NCBI GenBank assembly: GCA_008360975.2
Contig: CM039184.1
Location: 54,712,797-54,776,796 of the forward strand
Direction of reading: 5' to 3'
DNA length: 64,000 nt
Origin: Lichenostomus cassidix
Lineage: Eukaryota; Chordata; Aves; Passeriformes; Meliphagidae
This document shows positions 23,076 through 35,234 of this stretch, piece by piece. The notes beneath the pieces are model-generated. The model searched no databases. It had not been told where the DNA came from and saw only the letters and a list, made by a program, of their open reading frames with translations. The translations under genes were made by a program, and so were the position numbers. Every line of letters begins with the position of its first letter. Position 1 is the stretch's first letter.

Positions 23076-25839
23076 ATCTTATGCATAGACAATCCATCCC
23101 ACTGCTCAAAGGGGATTTTAAAGAATAAAAGTTAGAGTGAGAAATCACCAAAATGTAAATAAATTTTTTAGTTCATTAAATGCAAGGCTGTTTGACCCAT
23201 CAGATTATCTTTCAGCTATATTTATATGAATTAGTGAACATATTTTGTACTTTCATTAACCACAATTCCACACAGTAACTGTAGCATTGATTGTCTACAG
23301 TCTGTAATTATTAAATATATTAAAAATTCTTTTTCATCCAATAGTATGTGTAGGGACATTAAATAAAAGATCAGAGGAGTAAAAATAAATTAAGAATTTG
23401 CTAACTTCGTCTATAAAGCTGTTTTCCATCTTTCCACATTCCTGAAGCATCAGACCCACACTTCCATTCTTGTGCCCACATCAGATGTTTCTTGTGAAGC
23501 ACAAGTCATCTGTGGCAATTAACTGGAGCCTCTTCAATGTCAATTGTGTACCAATTCTTCCTGGTGTTCACCCACTCCAGTGCTTGAAATCAAATACCAG
23601 CTTAATTATCAGTGATCTGCCATTCCTTGAAAGACATCTGAAAAGAAAAAGGTGTTTAACAGAGGAATAAGCCCACTAAGACCATGAGTCTGACTTCACT
23701 GTGTTTTACACAGATGTGAAATGCTTCTGTAACCCTGAGAACTAATCCTGATCTGCTCTATCTTTAACAGGCCCTGTTATATATTTGTCCATGATCCCTG
23801 CTGAAGCTGGGAGGTAAAGGGTGTTAAATGAGGAAATAAATTTTAATTAGAAAAAACCCAAAACAACAAAAACCAAACATTTATTCCTGTGTGTTTCAAA
23901 ACCAGGTGATTTGAAGTCACAGTTACACAAGCCCCTAAATTTGAGCTGAAGAGAAAGTAACTCATAAATGTTCTCCTCCCATATCATCACACTGTATCAT
24001 AAATTTCTCTTTATATTAAGTGTTTCCACTTGTTTTGTAATACCTCCTTAGCACAGCTTTACTTCTGAGTATAGTAAATGACAAAGAAAGGAATGCCTGC
24101 AGGGATAACTTACATTGATAATCTTTAAAGAATGGATGTCTGTATATTTTGTTGCATTCATAAATAAGAATTCTCTTATATGCCAATATTTAATTTTAAT
24201 TTTTTTGTACTGTCTAGAGAGGGATTTCTGGCAAAAAAAACCCAGCATTATCTTTCCATTTTTTTTTTATTCACAGATCTTATATAAAGAATTTCAAATG
24301 AAGCTGCATTTAATAGAAAAATCAGTGCTTTCATTACACTTTTAATTTTCACAAAATTAGTTTGTGTGAAAAAACATAAACAAGTGTCTCCCTTGCTAAA
24401 AGCCATTGAGCTTTAGATTTTAAGACTTATCTACACTTTTATTAAAAAGAGTTCATCTCTCTTCTTATTTTTAGCTTCTACTATGTGCAACTGCCTAATG
24501 TTGCCAAACAAAATAATGAGAAAATATCTTTCAAAGATAAAATTTTTTCATGTAGTTAAATACAAAATTCATCCTTAATAAAGATTGTAAAGAAATTTAT
24601 TTAGGTCTACTGAAGACATCATGTTTTTCTAATCTACTGGACTGTGTGCGTTTCCAAATTGTACCCATGCTGTCTGGGGAATGTGCTTTTGATATTCAGC
24701 CCACTGCTGAAGAGCAGAATAGTTAATATGTTAAGTATTCATACAGGTAATGTGAACGAGGTATTGCTTTTGTAACAGTTCTAAGAAATATTTCATGTCA
24801 AGGAAATGCTACACAGCTCATCACTGATTACAAGACAAGGACACAATTGAGTTAAAGCAAACCTTGAAGTCAATGGCTTTGAATGAGTGTAGGTTTTCCT
24901 CAGAAATTAAAGTTTGAAGAATAATTTCTCTGGAACATTACTCTTTGTAAACTCTCCAGTGCCTTTGTAGTCTAACTTTTCTGTTGTGTATTTCCTTCTT
25001 GAAGTTCACTTGAACTTGAAAGCCTTGAATGATAACAAATTGTTTCGTCTTTTCATACAACTTCAGTATTTTTATGGAGAGCAAAATGTTCTGGTTTTGT
25101 GCTTAGGGTTGGTTTTATAAGACCATGACTTACAGGAACCCTAAGGCACATTTTAAAATGAATCTTACTCATTTCTGTGCAATTAAACGAGTAAAATTTT
25201 TGTTCTTTAGGCTATATATTAATTCATATCCCTCTTCAGTAGGGCGAGGATTTTGTAACCATGGCAATTTTGTCACACTGTAATTTTATTTCTTTTTCTT
25301 TAGGAAAACAACAAGTTAGCTAGCGAGTATTGAACCTGTTTTCTCTGTACAGCCATGTGTTCAAAGTCAGAGGCTTTAGTATTTTCTTAGATTTGTGACT
25401 CTTCTAATTAGAAGGAAACTTCAATATCTGGCAGAATGCATTTTTAATACAGAATCACTTGTGGCACCGCAAAGGCTGCAATATAGACAACATTTATAGA
25501 CAACATAGAAAAACATGTAAACTCTAAGTGTGCTCTTTATTGGTCTTGGCAGAGCTGTTGCTTGGAGCTTTAACAAAATAAATGAGTTACTGTTTGCCAT
25601 CTTGCAGACAGGAAGCTGAAACATAAGAAAATGTGCATATTGCCCTAAGCTAAACATATGGAGCCAAGAAATATTGCAGAAAGTGCTATACCTTAAAATA
25701 TGTAGTTTGGTAGTTGCTCATTTTAAAAGATTTTATATTTAGTTACAACAGCACAACATTTTCTACTGACCTTCCCAGTAAGTTAAAAACAATTAAAACA
25801 CCACAATAGAGATTTGAATGAAAATGAGCCCTTCATGCA
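23076..25839. other. Unique AT-rich non-coding sequence
   Basis: No gene is recognised. Short A-rich runs occur at about 23852-23878 (AAAAAACCCAAAACAACAAA-like) and A8 or T8 runs at 24233 and 24261. A pyrimidine tract ending TTTCTTTTTCTTTAG at about 25289-25303 looks like a splice acceptor, but the sequence after it has an early stop in the frames I checked and no matching donor. A 13-bp word TATAGACAACAT occurs twice near 25482 and 25496. Confidence 0.5.
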
Positions 25840-25960
25840 GCTTGAGGGAGAGAAGTGCAGCTCTCTGTAATTGTTTTACAGCTGAGCAGGTGGATCTGAT
25901 TCAGCTCTTGCTTTGCTCAGGTGAATGAAATGCAGGGGATTTGCATAAAACCAACATAAT
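25840..25960. promoter_or_regulatory. Candidate conserved non-coding element with perfect octamer
   Basis: The segment includes a perfect POU octamer in reverse orientation (ATTTGCAT, 25939-25946), TGTAATTGTTTTACAGCTGAGCAG-type words with an E-box-like CAGCTG core (25878-25883), and no repeats. It is proposed as a possible enhancer-like block from these motifs only. The octamer is an 8-mer and is expected to occur by chance in tens of kilobases. Confidence 0.22.
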
Positions 25961-26160
25961 TTTTTTCACTTAAAGGGATGCTTCCCATTTTCCAGGTTTA
26001 AGAGGGAAGGTTGACTGAGATCTGACTGGTGTCTGGGTCCTGAGCTGCCCTGCAGCCTGACTTCCATCCCAGGTGTGAGGGAGGCTGGGAATCAGCACAG
26101 GTACAGGCAGGGCAGGCACTGAAGGTCAGGCCAGTCTGTCTCAAAGGCTGGGGCAGATAC
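25961..26160. other. Local GC-richer patch of unknown origin
   Basis: From about 26025 to 26150 the sequence becomes clearly richer in G and C (GGTGTGAGGGAGGCTGGGAA, CAGGCAGGGCAGGCACTGAA) than its surroundings. No open frame with a recognisable product spans it. It may be a decayed repeat that I cannot name or a fragment of an unannotated transcript. Confidence 0.4.
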
Positions 26161-26999
26161 AAACAGCAAGAATAAGCTCTTGGTCTTCAGTGGTTGGCTA
26201 CTAATGCCTCTCTCAAGAAGGGCTTGCAAATGCAGTTGGTTAGTTGCAATCGTATATTTTAGAAGTGTCTAAATACATAAAATATTTGCAATTGCCCATG
26301 TGGAAGTAGGTGGCATTGTCAGTCCAACTCAAAATGCATATCTTTTCCCTAACCAGAAATCTTGGCACCTTCAGTACAGAAGTCAAGAACTGGATGGAAA
26401 GGAAAGCTGAACACTTGACATTTGTTCTGTGTGTACTAATGTCTGTGGAAATAGTTTAACTTTTCTCAATCTGTGAAATAAACTCAGGACTCTTTCTGAT
26501 GTAACAATTTTAATATTTCTCATTTTTCATGTTTTTTTCAAGTGTCCATATTTAAAGCTCCCAGGCTCAGCGAAACTGCTCAAGTTATTTATTGAAAAGT
26601 TAAAAGTAAATGAGATATAAATTAATCAATGCTGAAAGCATGTGGTCAATCCAAAGTAATAGATATTCACTCCTAATCATATAAAATCAAGCCTTTTTAT
26701 ACATGTATGAAGCGTGAGGTTTTCTTTTTATTTCAGATTCTGTGGACTGCTTGAGAATGTTGTAGAAATGATTATATATGTTTTAATACAATTTCATTTT
26801 TTAAACAGACTTTTGAGAGCCTGGCACTGCAGAAGTCACTATGTTTTGAAACCCAGCTTCCTCAGTTTACAAGTCTGTGCAGTAAAATGAATGCTAAAAC
26901 TGTAAAGGACAGGACTAAATGCTTTATAAGTGCTGAATTGGTATACAATCAGATAAAAAGGGTTAAAACAAATGCTCTTGGGGAAGAGCTTCTCATTGT
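26161..26999. other. Unique non-coding sequence
   Basis: Nothing recognisable beyond ordinary AT-rich DNA. No long open frame and no repeat family. Confidence 0.5.
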
Positions 27000-27235
27000 T
27001 TATGCCTTTTAGACTTGAAGGCTTGGCAAGCCTGCTGTGTAACTATGCCTGCTGCCTGGAAAATAGCTTTTTCTTTTTTATTGGTCTAACTGAGGCTCTG
27101 ATTTATCAAGCCAGAGAAGGATAAGGCAGCTTTAGCTTTTCCATTAACACCAGCTGGGCCCTACATCACATAATGTTGTGTGAATGCACAGCTTCATCCT
27201 CTCACATCTGAGCTGCAAGTACCTGCAATCTTTGC
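27000..27235. promoter_or_regulatory. Candidate conserved non-coding element (appearance only)
   Basis: This is a repeat-free block of mixed composition, clearly different from the poly-T-rich flanks. It holds GCTTGGCAAGCCTGC (27021-27035, NFI-like TTGGC...), TTATTGGTCTAAC, TGATTTATCAAG and CACCAGCTGGGCCCT (E-box CAGCTG at 27151-27156). It is proposed only as a region to align across species. I have no evidence of constraint. Confidence 0.2.
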
Positions 27236-28329
27236 CAGTAGTACCATAACTTTCTAGGAGTTATTTATACCAGATATCTCTTTAATTCTTTGGTTTTCTG
27301 TTTGTTTCTTTCCTCTGTGAATTTTTTGCTTTAATGTTACAATCAAAGAGGCTAAAATTGAGGAAGGAAACAAGTATATGTAACACTAGGAAGAAACAAT
27401 ACCAAAACCCCTCCTTCTTACCTGTGATATACTCAGGAATCTCAGAGAACAGAAAAGGGAAAAATGCTGTACTTATATCACTGCGTATTAAAAATCCCAC
27501 TATGAAAACATCATGAAGAAATAAATACATAGCTCAATGGAAAATTTGTTTAAACATATGTTTGTGTATTGGAATAAATGCATATAAATTTCTAGTTACT
27601 TACCTTAGTATAATACATCTCTACATGACTTTTACACTAATATATTTTGATAGCTCTTGCAAAATATCCTCATTAACTTAGCTTCTGAGCACCAGATCCA
27701 GGACTGCTTTTGTTGGTGAGACTCAGCCAACCTTCAGTCAATTTACAGCATATCAAAGTACCCCACTAACTGCCATGTCCTTACCAATAGCTCTAAAATT
27801 TCTCAGTCAGCTTTTTGGTTTTTGGGCTTTTTAAGTCAAAGGGAAAATAGTTTTCTTTTCCCTTGTAGGAAGCAGACATTCACTTTCCTCCCCCTCAGTC
27901 TTCAGGGCTTCTTTGGTGGTTCGTTTATCACCAGCAGAATGAAGAATTGCTGTTACAGGCCTCTGTCAAAGGGTTTTTTTTTAATGGAGGGGATGATATG
28001 TAATTTGTTTTCTTGGCTTAAAATGATGCAGTGGGATAAAAGCCACTGCATCCAAATGGTTTTTCTTAGCTGCAATGTTAGAAATCCATGTTTATCAGGA
28101 TATTAAGCAAAGAACCCAGCTGGTCTGTCCACAAATATAAATTAGAGAAAAGCTCCCATTTTTATCTCAGTGTTTTTCTAGTTAAAATTTTTGAAAGTGT
28201 TAAATCCAGCTAGTGTTAAAAGATGGGAAATATCAAAGAAAACTTAATGTCCACATTTTAGTGATGGCAGAGGTGGAGAGAAAATTTGCAGCGTGTTATT
28301 TCTTCACTTTTGATAACACCTGTTAGAGA
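27236..28329. other. Unique non-coding sequence
   Basis: No gene is recognised. The complementary open frames at 27282-27530 minus and 27334-27516 plus overlap the same bases and show no known domain. The plus-strand frame at 27822-28106 (94 codons) is also without motif. Confidence 0.5.
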
Positions 28330-28510
28330 AAATGTGCTGAGAGTTGTAGGGTATTAAAGCACTTCCAGGCTTTTCAGCCCAAGCCTGCAGCAGCTGTACA
28401 GTTTTCTCTGTTATCTTGCAGATAAGCCAGAAACAATTGCAGATGTGAATAAAATGGCATTTAATATTTCTTTTTCTTGCAGTGCCAGCGCATAAAATAA
28501 AGTGATCTTT
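28330..28510. promoter_or_regulatory. Candidate conserved non-coding element (appearance only)
   Basis: This block contains CCTGCAGCAGCTGTACAG (E-box CAGCTG), CTTGCAGATAAGCCAG (GATA-like AGATAAG at 28421-28427), AAACAATTGCAGATGTG (SOX-like ACAATTG and E-box-like CAGATGTG) and AAATGGCATTTAAT within about 90 bp. TF-like words are closely packed and no repeat is present. A pyrimidine tract with TTGCAG at about 28466-28482 resembles a splice acceptor, but no coding continuation follows it. Speculative. Confidence 0.22.
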
Positions 28511-28829
28511 ACCCTGTGGGAACTTATCTTGAGAGATGCTTTTTTTCTACCACATTATTATAAGTCTCACATATTGCCAGCTTTGCTATGTTCTCTTCTT
28601 TGGTTTCTTTAAGGAGAACACTTGACATTTACTAAATTGTAAGGCTGTTGACTTAGCCAAGTTAGCACATCTTGACAATAACAGCAGTATACAATAAAAC
28701 AGTTCAGAAGTTTCAGGCTATGTCTGGACCATCTTGATTGCCTGAGCAATGAGGTCAGGTGATATGGAATGGTTCGTGTTCATATTTTGCGCATTGTAAA
28801 TGACAATACACATCCATATTACCTATCCT
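28511..28829. other. Unique non-coding sequence
   Basis: Plain non-coding sequence without a gene or repeat that I can name. Confidence 0.5.
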
Positions 28830-29300
28830 AGTCACAGGATTGCCATGCATACAAGCCATTTGATTACTTTTTGCATCTTCACCAATTTCCCCCAAGGAGA
28901 CTGCCTCTCTGCCCAAGAGTCACAAGCACTGGTGAGACTGATGTCATTGGGAGCCCTTGACAAATTTTTTCTTGGTCCTGAAACAATCTGTACAGATCCC
29001 TTGGCTGCCAGCAGTGGATTCCATCGTAGCCAGTGCTGAGTGTACACTTGATTAGTTGACCACAAGTTCACAGTCTCTCATCATGATCTGCTAAGCCCTT
29101 CAAAACTTGTGCAAAACCTCACATGAGCCTTACATCACCAGTGGATGTGGGGGACTAGAAGATGCCAGGGTGCCCCTTTGTGCAGAGTTGCAAAGAGTGC
29201 ATTTTCCTGGGCAAGTGCTGGGCTCCTAGAAACAAACAAGGAAAGCCCATCCTCACTCACTGTCACTTTGTTCTCACCTTAGGCAATGTCTTAAGTGTGG
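28830..29300. other. Moderately GC-richer block with overlapping ORFs, not identified
   Basis: The block 28880-29290 is richer in G and C than its flanks. It holds two open frames of 79 codons on opposite strands over the same bases (28800-29039 plus, 28832-29071 minus). Neither translation matches a family I know. The similar length on both strands points to composition rather than coding selection. It could be a decayed retroelement or an unannotated lncRNA exon. Confidence 0.35.
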
Positions 29301-29861
29301 AGGAGCAAACAGGATCTTAAAGGTATCTTAAAGGTATTCCTTCTGAAGCCTCAGTTTATCACTGTTTCACCCCAGGCACCCTGGAAGTTTTAAGCTCTTG
29401 TTTATAATGTTTGTAGGAATTGAATTTCCGCTGAGAACTTTGTGTGCTTTTATCCCAAACACGCCCTGAGAACATAGAAGATAAATAACAACAGCATGAC
29501 AGCAAGCTTTCCTTCTTTTTTCAATTCCCTTTAGTTACATTTCTCTTCTCAGCACACTTTCATTCGCTCCACACATAAATTTGAAATGGTTACCATAGCT
29601 CTTAATAGGATGGAGCTAATCAGTCACAAAATAAATCATTACTGAAAATGATAATGGCAAAAGCATTTGAGTTCTTTCATTATGTCTCCTGGAGTACTCA
29701 TTTAAAACCACTGAGTCTAACCCAGAGCACAGTGCAATTCGTTCCTCTTCCTGCTTCGTGCTGAGCTCAGACTTCAGAGAGACAAAATGGTTTATTAGCT
29801 TGAGGTGAAAGGTAGAATGGTAAATGTCATGAGGAGTAAAGATTGGTAATAAAGTATCACT
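29301..29861. other. Unique non-coding sequence with an 11-bp tandem pair
   Basis: The 11-mer ATCTTAAAGGT is duplicated in tandem at 29314-29335. The segment at 29570-29700 is repeat-free, contains AATCAGTCACAAAATAAATC-type words and could be a regulatory block. There is no gene. Confidence 0.45.
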
Positions 29862-29909
29862 TGTTTATTAGTTGAATGTTTATTAGTTGAATGTTTATTA
29901 GTTGAATGT
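29862..29909. repeat. Perfect 15-bp tandem triplicate
   Basis: The unit TGTTTATTAGTTGAA occurs three times without error (29862-29876, 29877-29891, 29892-29906), followed by TGT of a fourth start. The perfect identity suggests a recent or length-variable minisatellite. Confidence 0.95.
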
Positions 29910-31853
29910 CTGTATGCATGGGTCACTGTAGCTGAATTAACCTGTCTTGGGTTGGTTTCAGCTGTGAGGTTGTAAAGAGAGATGCTATTTCTTCAGTTGT
30001 GGGTCCCAGATTCTTTGTCTTTAGAGACATCATTATTAAGTCTTGATTTCTTTGCTGTCTGCTGATAAACAGGGAAAACTTACATGAGCACATCATTAAA
30101 AAAATCAAGAGTAAAAAAAAAAACGGTGGAGAGGAGGTGCAATCTCTTTGACCACAAGGATGTAGAGATGGTGAAGAGTTGAGGCAGAGTTGAGGCTGAG
30201 CTTTGTTTAGGAATCCAGTACAGAGGTGCATTTAGAAAGAACCCAGCAGAAGAGAGAAAATCTCTGAAATTCCTATAACAACCTAAATTCGTTGTTCATT
30301 ATTTCTCTCCTAAGCTGAACCTGAATTCTCCATCTAAATCCATACTTTACTCAAGACAGTGGGAGAGAGGTGAAGCAAGTGATTGTGATCTCAGTCACAG
30401 TATCTCAATCACCCACCACAAAACCACCAAAATAATTGGGTTTATAAGAAACTGAGAGAATGGAAATAAAAGTAACATGGCTTTACATGTTACTTGGTTT
30501 AGAATTGTCTTCTTTTTTTTTTGTTTTTCTCAACTGATGTTAAAAACAGGGCTGGCTACATTACATGGGCTATGAGAAAATTATCTGAATTTTTTTGGAA
30601 ACCAGCTGAAAAAGAGTTCTTGCTTAATAGAGAGGTAGAGGACAGATCTTTCTGGTTTTTCATACTTAGGTTTGGAGTCCGAGTTCCTTACACTAAGAAA
30701 AGAAAATGGCCACAAGCATTGGAGACTTAGACTTTGAAATCTCCCAGTTCTCATTAAAGAGTGTCAGCATATGAATGTTTGTTTCAATTTTAATGTTAAT
30801 AAATGAAAAATAGAAGATATTTGAAGTCAGTGTCTTGCTATCTTGCAATGGCAACATAAAAGTGAAAAATTAGGAAAAAAAAAGATGTAGAATCTAATTT
30901 TGTATTTGTTCTAATTGTACTTTTTTTTAGTTGCTAATGTTTTTGGAATAAATAGGGTTTTATATTATGCACATAAGTTTGAATGAAAAAAACCCTGAGA
31001 TTTCTTTCTGCAGTAATATACTGGACTGTTGCTTCAGTATGTTTTGTAAGCTACTTAAGTAGAGTTTTAGAAAGGAGACACAGAAATCAATTTTTTTTTT
31101 CTGCATCCTATTTATTTTGTCACAAAATGAAGTGCATTGACTTCAAATAAAGCTCTCTAAGCTGTTTGAAAATAAATTCTTTAGCTAGAAATTTCTTTTA
31201 ATGTTCTATTCCTAAAGCTAATTCAATTTTTGTGATCCCAGATCATGGCTAAATGTCTCCATGTAGAATTGCTGAAATAATTCGTTGAGAAAAACAGGAG
31301 ATTTCAATCAGAACAAATATATTATTCATATTGCTGCACTTTGCTAAATAAATTGTTTGATAAACTGAACAAACTGGGTTGTGTTTCTTGCTAGGTACAG
31401 AGATGTTCTTTGATATGATTTGGGGAAAGAGTCTTTTTTATATACTGATTTGGTATAATTTTCATCCCATAGTTGAGCAATTTAAAAATTATCTTAACCT
31501 ACCATATAATACTTCTTTATGAAAAGAGAAAATTATTTTCACTCTATGGTAAATTGATGTTGTTTATTTTGGAGTTCGTTTTGAAACCTCAATTCATATT
31601 AAGCAATAGTTCCCAGTGGGACCAGTTAATTAAGGACTACCTGGCTCAGAGCTCCAAAAGTGAGACTTCTATTTATATCATAATTCAAATGGAAATTAAG
31701 CAGTGCAGTAAGGTCTTACTGATGCTTGAAACTAGAAACTGTAGAAAACTTCTGTTTGTGTTCTTTATTGATAAAATCCTTTACCACTTTAATTGAGGCA
31801 AAGAATTAAAGTGGGTTTTTGACAGGATAATGCTGATCAGACATTTGCTCATG
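29910..31853. other. Unique AT-rich non-coding sequence
   Basis: No gene is recognised. Homopolymer runs (A11 at about 30113-30123, T9 at 30511-30519, T10 at about 31091-31100) are present. A short GAGTTGAGGCAGAGTTGAGGC direct repeat lies at about 30175-30196. The plus-strand frame at 31473-31796 (107 codons) shows no domain and is treated as chance. Confidence 0.5.
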
Positions 31854-31881
31854 TGTTAGGTACATGATTTTGTACCTAACA
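31854..31881. repeat. 10-bp hairpin at the edge of the A/T block
   Basis: GTTAGGTACA (31855-31864) pairs exactly with TGTACCTAAC (31871-31880) around a 6-nt loop. It sits right before the pure A/T block. It is not followed by a T run as in a bacterial terminator, and that reading would not apply in a vertebrate anyway. Confidence 0.85.
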
Positions 31882-32176
31882 ATATAGGTTTATATATATA
31901 TATATAAAATTTATACATTTATTTTAATATATTTAATTTCTTATCTTTATTTATGTCCTTTTAATTTAATATTTATTTTAATTTTTGTTAATTTGTTGTT
32001 TATTTCAATTTATATTATTTAATATAATTTATTTATATATTTAATTTATATATTTAATATCTATATTTAATATATTAAGTTATATGTAAATAATATAAAT
32101 CAATAGATAAACTATTAATAAAGAAAATATATTTATTATATATATTTAATATTTTTAATATTTTAATATATTTTGT
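31882..32176. repeat. Nearly pure A/T low-complexity block (about 0.3 kb)
   Basis: The block begins with a (TA)n run (TATATATATATATATA at about 31893-31907). It continues as imperfect TTTAATATATTTAATTT-type words to about 32176 with very few G or C. The sequence is locally self-complementary (TTTAATATATTAA-like words), so cruciform or slipped structures are possible. It is probably an expanded and degenerated AT microsatellite. Confidence 0.9.
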
Positions 32177-35100
32177 TAAGCAGGTGTAATCTTCAATGTC
32201 ATGAAATGTTTTCTTAACTCTCTTCACATTTGACTCTTGCATCACTCAATGCTGTGCCATTCATCACCCTTCAGTATTACAAGCAAAAGTCACTAGAGAT
32301 GTGTTCATCTATGAGTTTAAATGCCATGGCCTTTGAAGTTGGAGTTTGCTTTGTGTAATTCTAGTATTTATTACTAATTTTGGTGGCCTCAGGAATACAG
32401 ACATACCAATGAAAACAAATCCTTGTGATGAGCAAGATGGTTATTTCAATGTCATAAAAGATCTTCCTATTCATGTGACACTTACTGTGCTTCCCATAAA
32501 ATTTACTGAATATCCTCTACAGGTTTTTAAATAAAGGAATGATTACTTTGACCAGCAGAGAGCAGCAATGATATACTTTATAAGGACTTGAGCCAGCCCT
32601 GGCAAAATCCTATTACTGACATGAAGGATAGATAATATTGTGTATGATTTTCATGATCAAGTATTTATGGGAAAGCATCTGTTGGAATTAAAGCAACAAG
32701 AGGCAAAATATGCCCCCACTTAATTGAATTCTTTTGTAGAATCTCTTAGTTTAAAGTACTTTCTGTTTAACTTCTGGTCTGTTTGAAAGTTACAAAGATT
32801 TATTACTTGAACTGTGTGTAAGTCACTCTAGTTCTTAGTAGGTGACTGTTTTCACATTGATCTGAAAATTTGCTCTGCAGATTCACTGTTTGTGTGGGGC
32901 ATTGTCTATATTTTAATCTTACAGTAAAATTTCAGCCCCATAAATGTCAAAAGGAGTTTTTTCCCCACTGACTTATATGAAGAGTCTCACCATTCTTGTA
33001 ACATATATATTAATAATTCATTATAAAGAGATTAATAAGACAAGGTGAAAAATTTGGTGTATTTGGGTTTTCTTTTGCTGTCTGTTCACAAAGACACTTG
33101 TGCAATTTTACAGGCACTGCACAGGAGGGATGAGAACCTCTTTTTCCTGGGCTAGAGTATTCCAACAATGCTGTTAAAGATTTATATTCCCTGTTCTGGC
33201 TCTGTGGCTCTTCCATGTTTGATTGTGTAGCATTTCCCTAGAACAGACTAAAACAATCCCTTTTTCCCCACGTTTTTTTGTTTTACCCTTAAAATTAAAA
33301 AAAAAAAAGAAAAAAAAAAGCATTTTTACTTTCCATGTCCTAGTGGGATTACTTTGAAAAGTAGGAAAGAGCATTAACAATGCCACTGTGCTTTCACTTT
33401 TGGGAAGAAAGTGGGATTTCTGTTGATTGACCAAGTGCTGTCTATATGTTGTGTGTATATTCACATTTTAGATCAAATCAGGATAGTGTTTCAGGACTGA
33501 ATTATCTATTCCTGCTGCCACATGGAGCAGTCTTACTTTCCCAGCAGTATTGCTTTCAGAGGGTGTATAACTAAAATACATGTTCCTGACACTAATGAAT
33601 ATTCTGTTCTGGGAAATGCTGCATATAGTTCAGGGTAAAAATCCTGTCAAACATCTGAATTAATTTATACCTGGGAACAGCATCCCCAGGTGTTCTGCCA
33701 TGCAGATCCACCCATGCTGCACCAAATGAAAGAAATACTGCATGAATTTAGGCAACACTGGGCTTGGGCAATGCTGGAGGGCTGTAATGCAATGTGAATT
33801 GCACTAGCTCTCCTCTCTTTTGAAGCTTAACTTGTATGAAGTTCCCTTTGCTTCAGTGTTTCTATTTCAAAATAGGAGTAATTGTGTCACAGAGATTTTA
33901 TAAAAGTAAATGTGGTCATGTTTATGAAGCACTGAGGTTATATCATGGTGAGCTTTACACAAACTAATGAGGAAAACATTACTCTCCTCCTTCAGAGCAG
34001 GTCTTTAATAGTGTGCATCAAATTAGTTGTGAGACCACAGACTGGATAAACAGGGGGAAAGAAAATATTGTATAGCTCTTCATTTAATGAGTACCATCCT
34101 TTCCGTAAATGTAATGAAAAAGGTCTTGAAGGAAAATAATGGAATCTTGTAATTAAAGATTGTATCAGCACTCATATGCCCAGAGCACCTGGCTTAGAGT
34201 TCTATGGGAGATTTAATTCTGACATTTCATCACATGAATGCATGATACTGGAACCTATGTATTACTCTTTAAACATATTGTTTTACTGAAATGTAGTTAA
34301 ATTAGGGATGAAAGAGGATTAATTTTGATAAAATTATAATTCTTGCCATTTATTTATTTCTATTTAATTATTTGGAATATTATTTAAAAAAATATAAGAA
34401 CAATTTTATGAATCAGCTGTCCATTTGTCTTAACATATTATTAAATATAAGGATATTCCTAACTGTCATTGTCATAACTATTGTCACTGCAGGATTTATA
34501 TTGAACCAATAATAGATTCTTGCTTTGCTGGGCAGAGTACACTGATAGAATGAGCTACAGCCCAGACAGGGGGAAGTTACTGCCTTTACATGTAGCAAGG
34601 GCAAACCATAGAAAAGGAGACATTAAAAACTGAGGCTGATAAAAAAAAATGAGGTGCGTGCAAATGTCATGTTCATTCTGACAGTGGATTGCCTTTAATT
34701 TAATTAATTGTATTTCTAGGTGGAGTTCTGTGCAGAAAGACTTAGCTATATAGAGTTTAATGAAGAAAGAAGAGATGAACAAGGATATTAAATTTTGGAT
34801 GAGGGGAGAAGAGCATGGTAGGCCACCAGACAGGGAAAGAATGAGGGAATGGGAGCAGATAGTCCGAAGCACAAAGAGAGTTAACAGGGAAAATTTTGTT
34901 CTTCAGCATCTTTTGTTAACTTAACTTTCTGTATGGTTTTGAAATTACTTTCTTTACTCTGCAAGCTCTGATTAATATTTTATTTCAAATTCATTAATAC
35001 AGAGTGTAAAAATAAAATTCTCTTAAAAGTGAAGAATAAGTTAAAATGCCTACATTTGCTACAGTCTGCCACTAGTGCAAGATTCTGCATGCAAATTTTT

Positions 35101-35234
35101 ATACACACCCCCAGTGTGATATGAATAACAATACAGATAAGGGATAATTGAACATGAAACCACTATTTTTTTAAACTTATTTCTTAATTTCCATGTTTTT
35201 CAGGCATTATTTAAATTAATAGGGCTGTTGTCTG
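32177..35234. other. Unique non-coding sequence
   Basis: No gene is recognised. An A-rich run at about 33295-33320 (A12 G A9 G) is preceded by a T7 run. The block at 33650-33800 is mixed in composition and repeat-free. The minus-strand frame at 34555-34872 (105 codons) has no known motif. Confidence 0.5.

Noticed and set aside
25289..25330. Acceptor-like TTTCTTTTTCTTTAG
   Set aside because: Next codons reach a stop quickly and no donor is evident.
28466..28500. Acceptor-like TTTCTTTTTCTTGCAG
   Set aside because: No open exon with a matching donor downstream.
31854..31881. Hairpin as a transcription terminator
   Set aside because: Intrinsic terminators are bacterial; this is vertebrate DNA and no T run follows directly.
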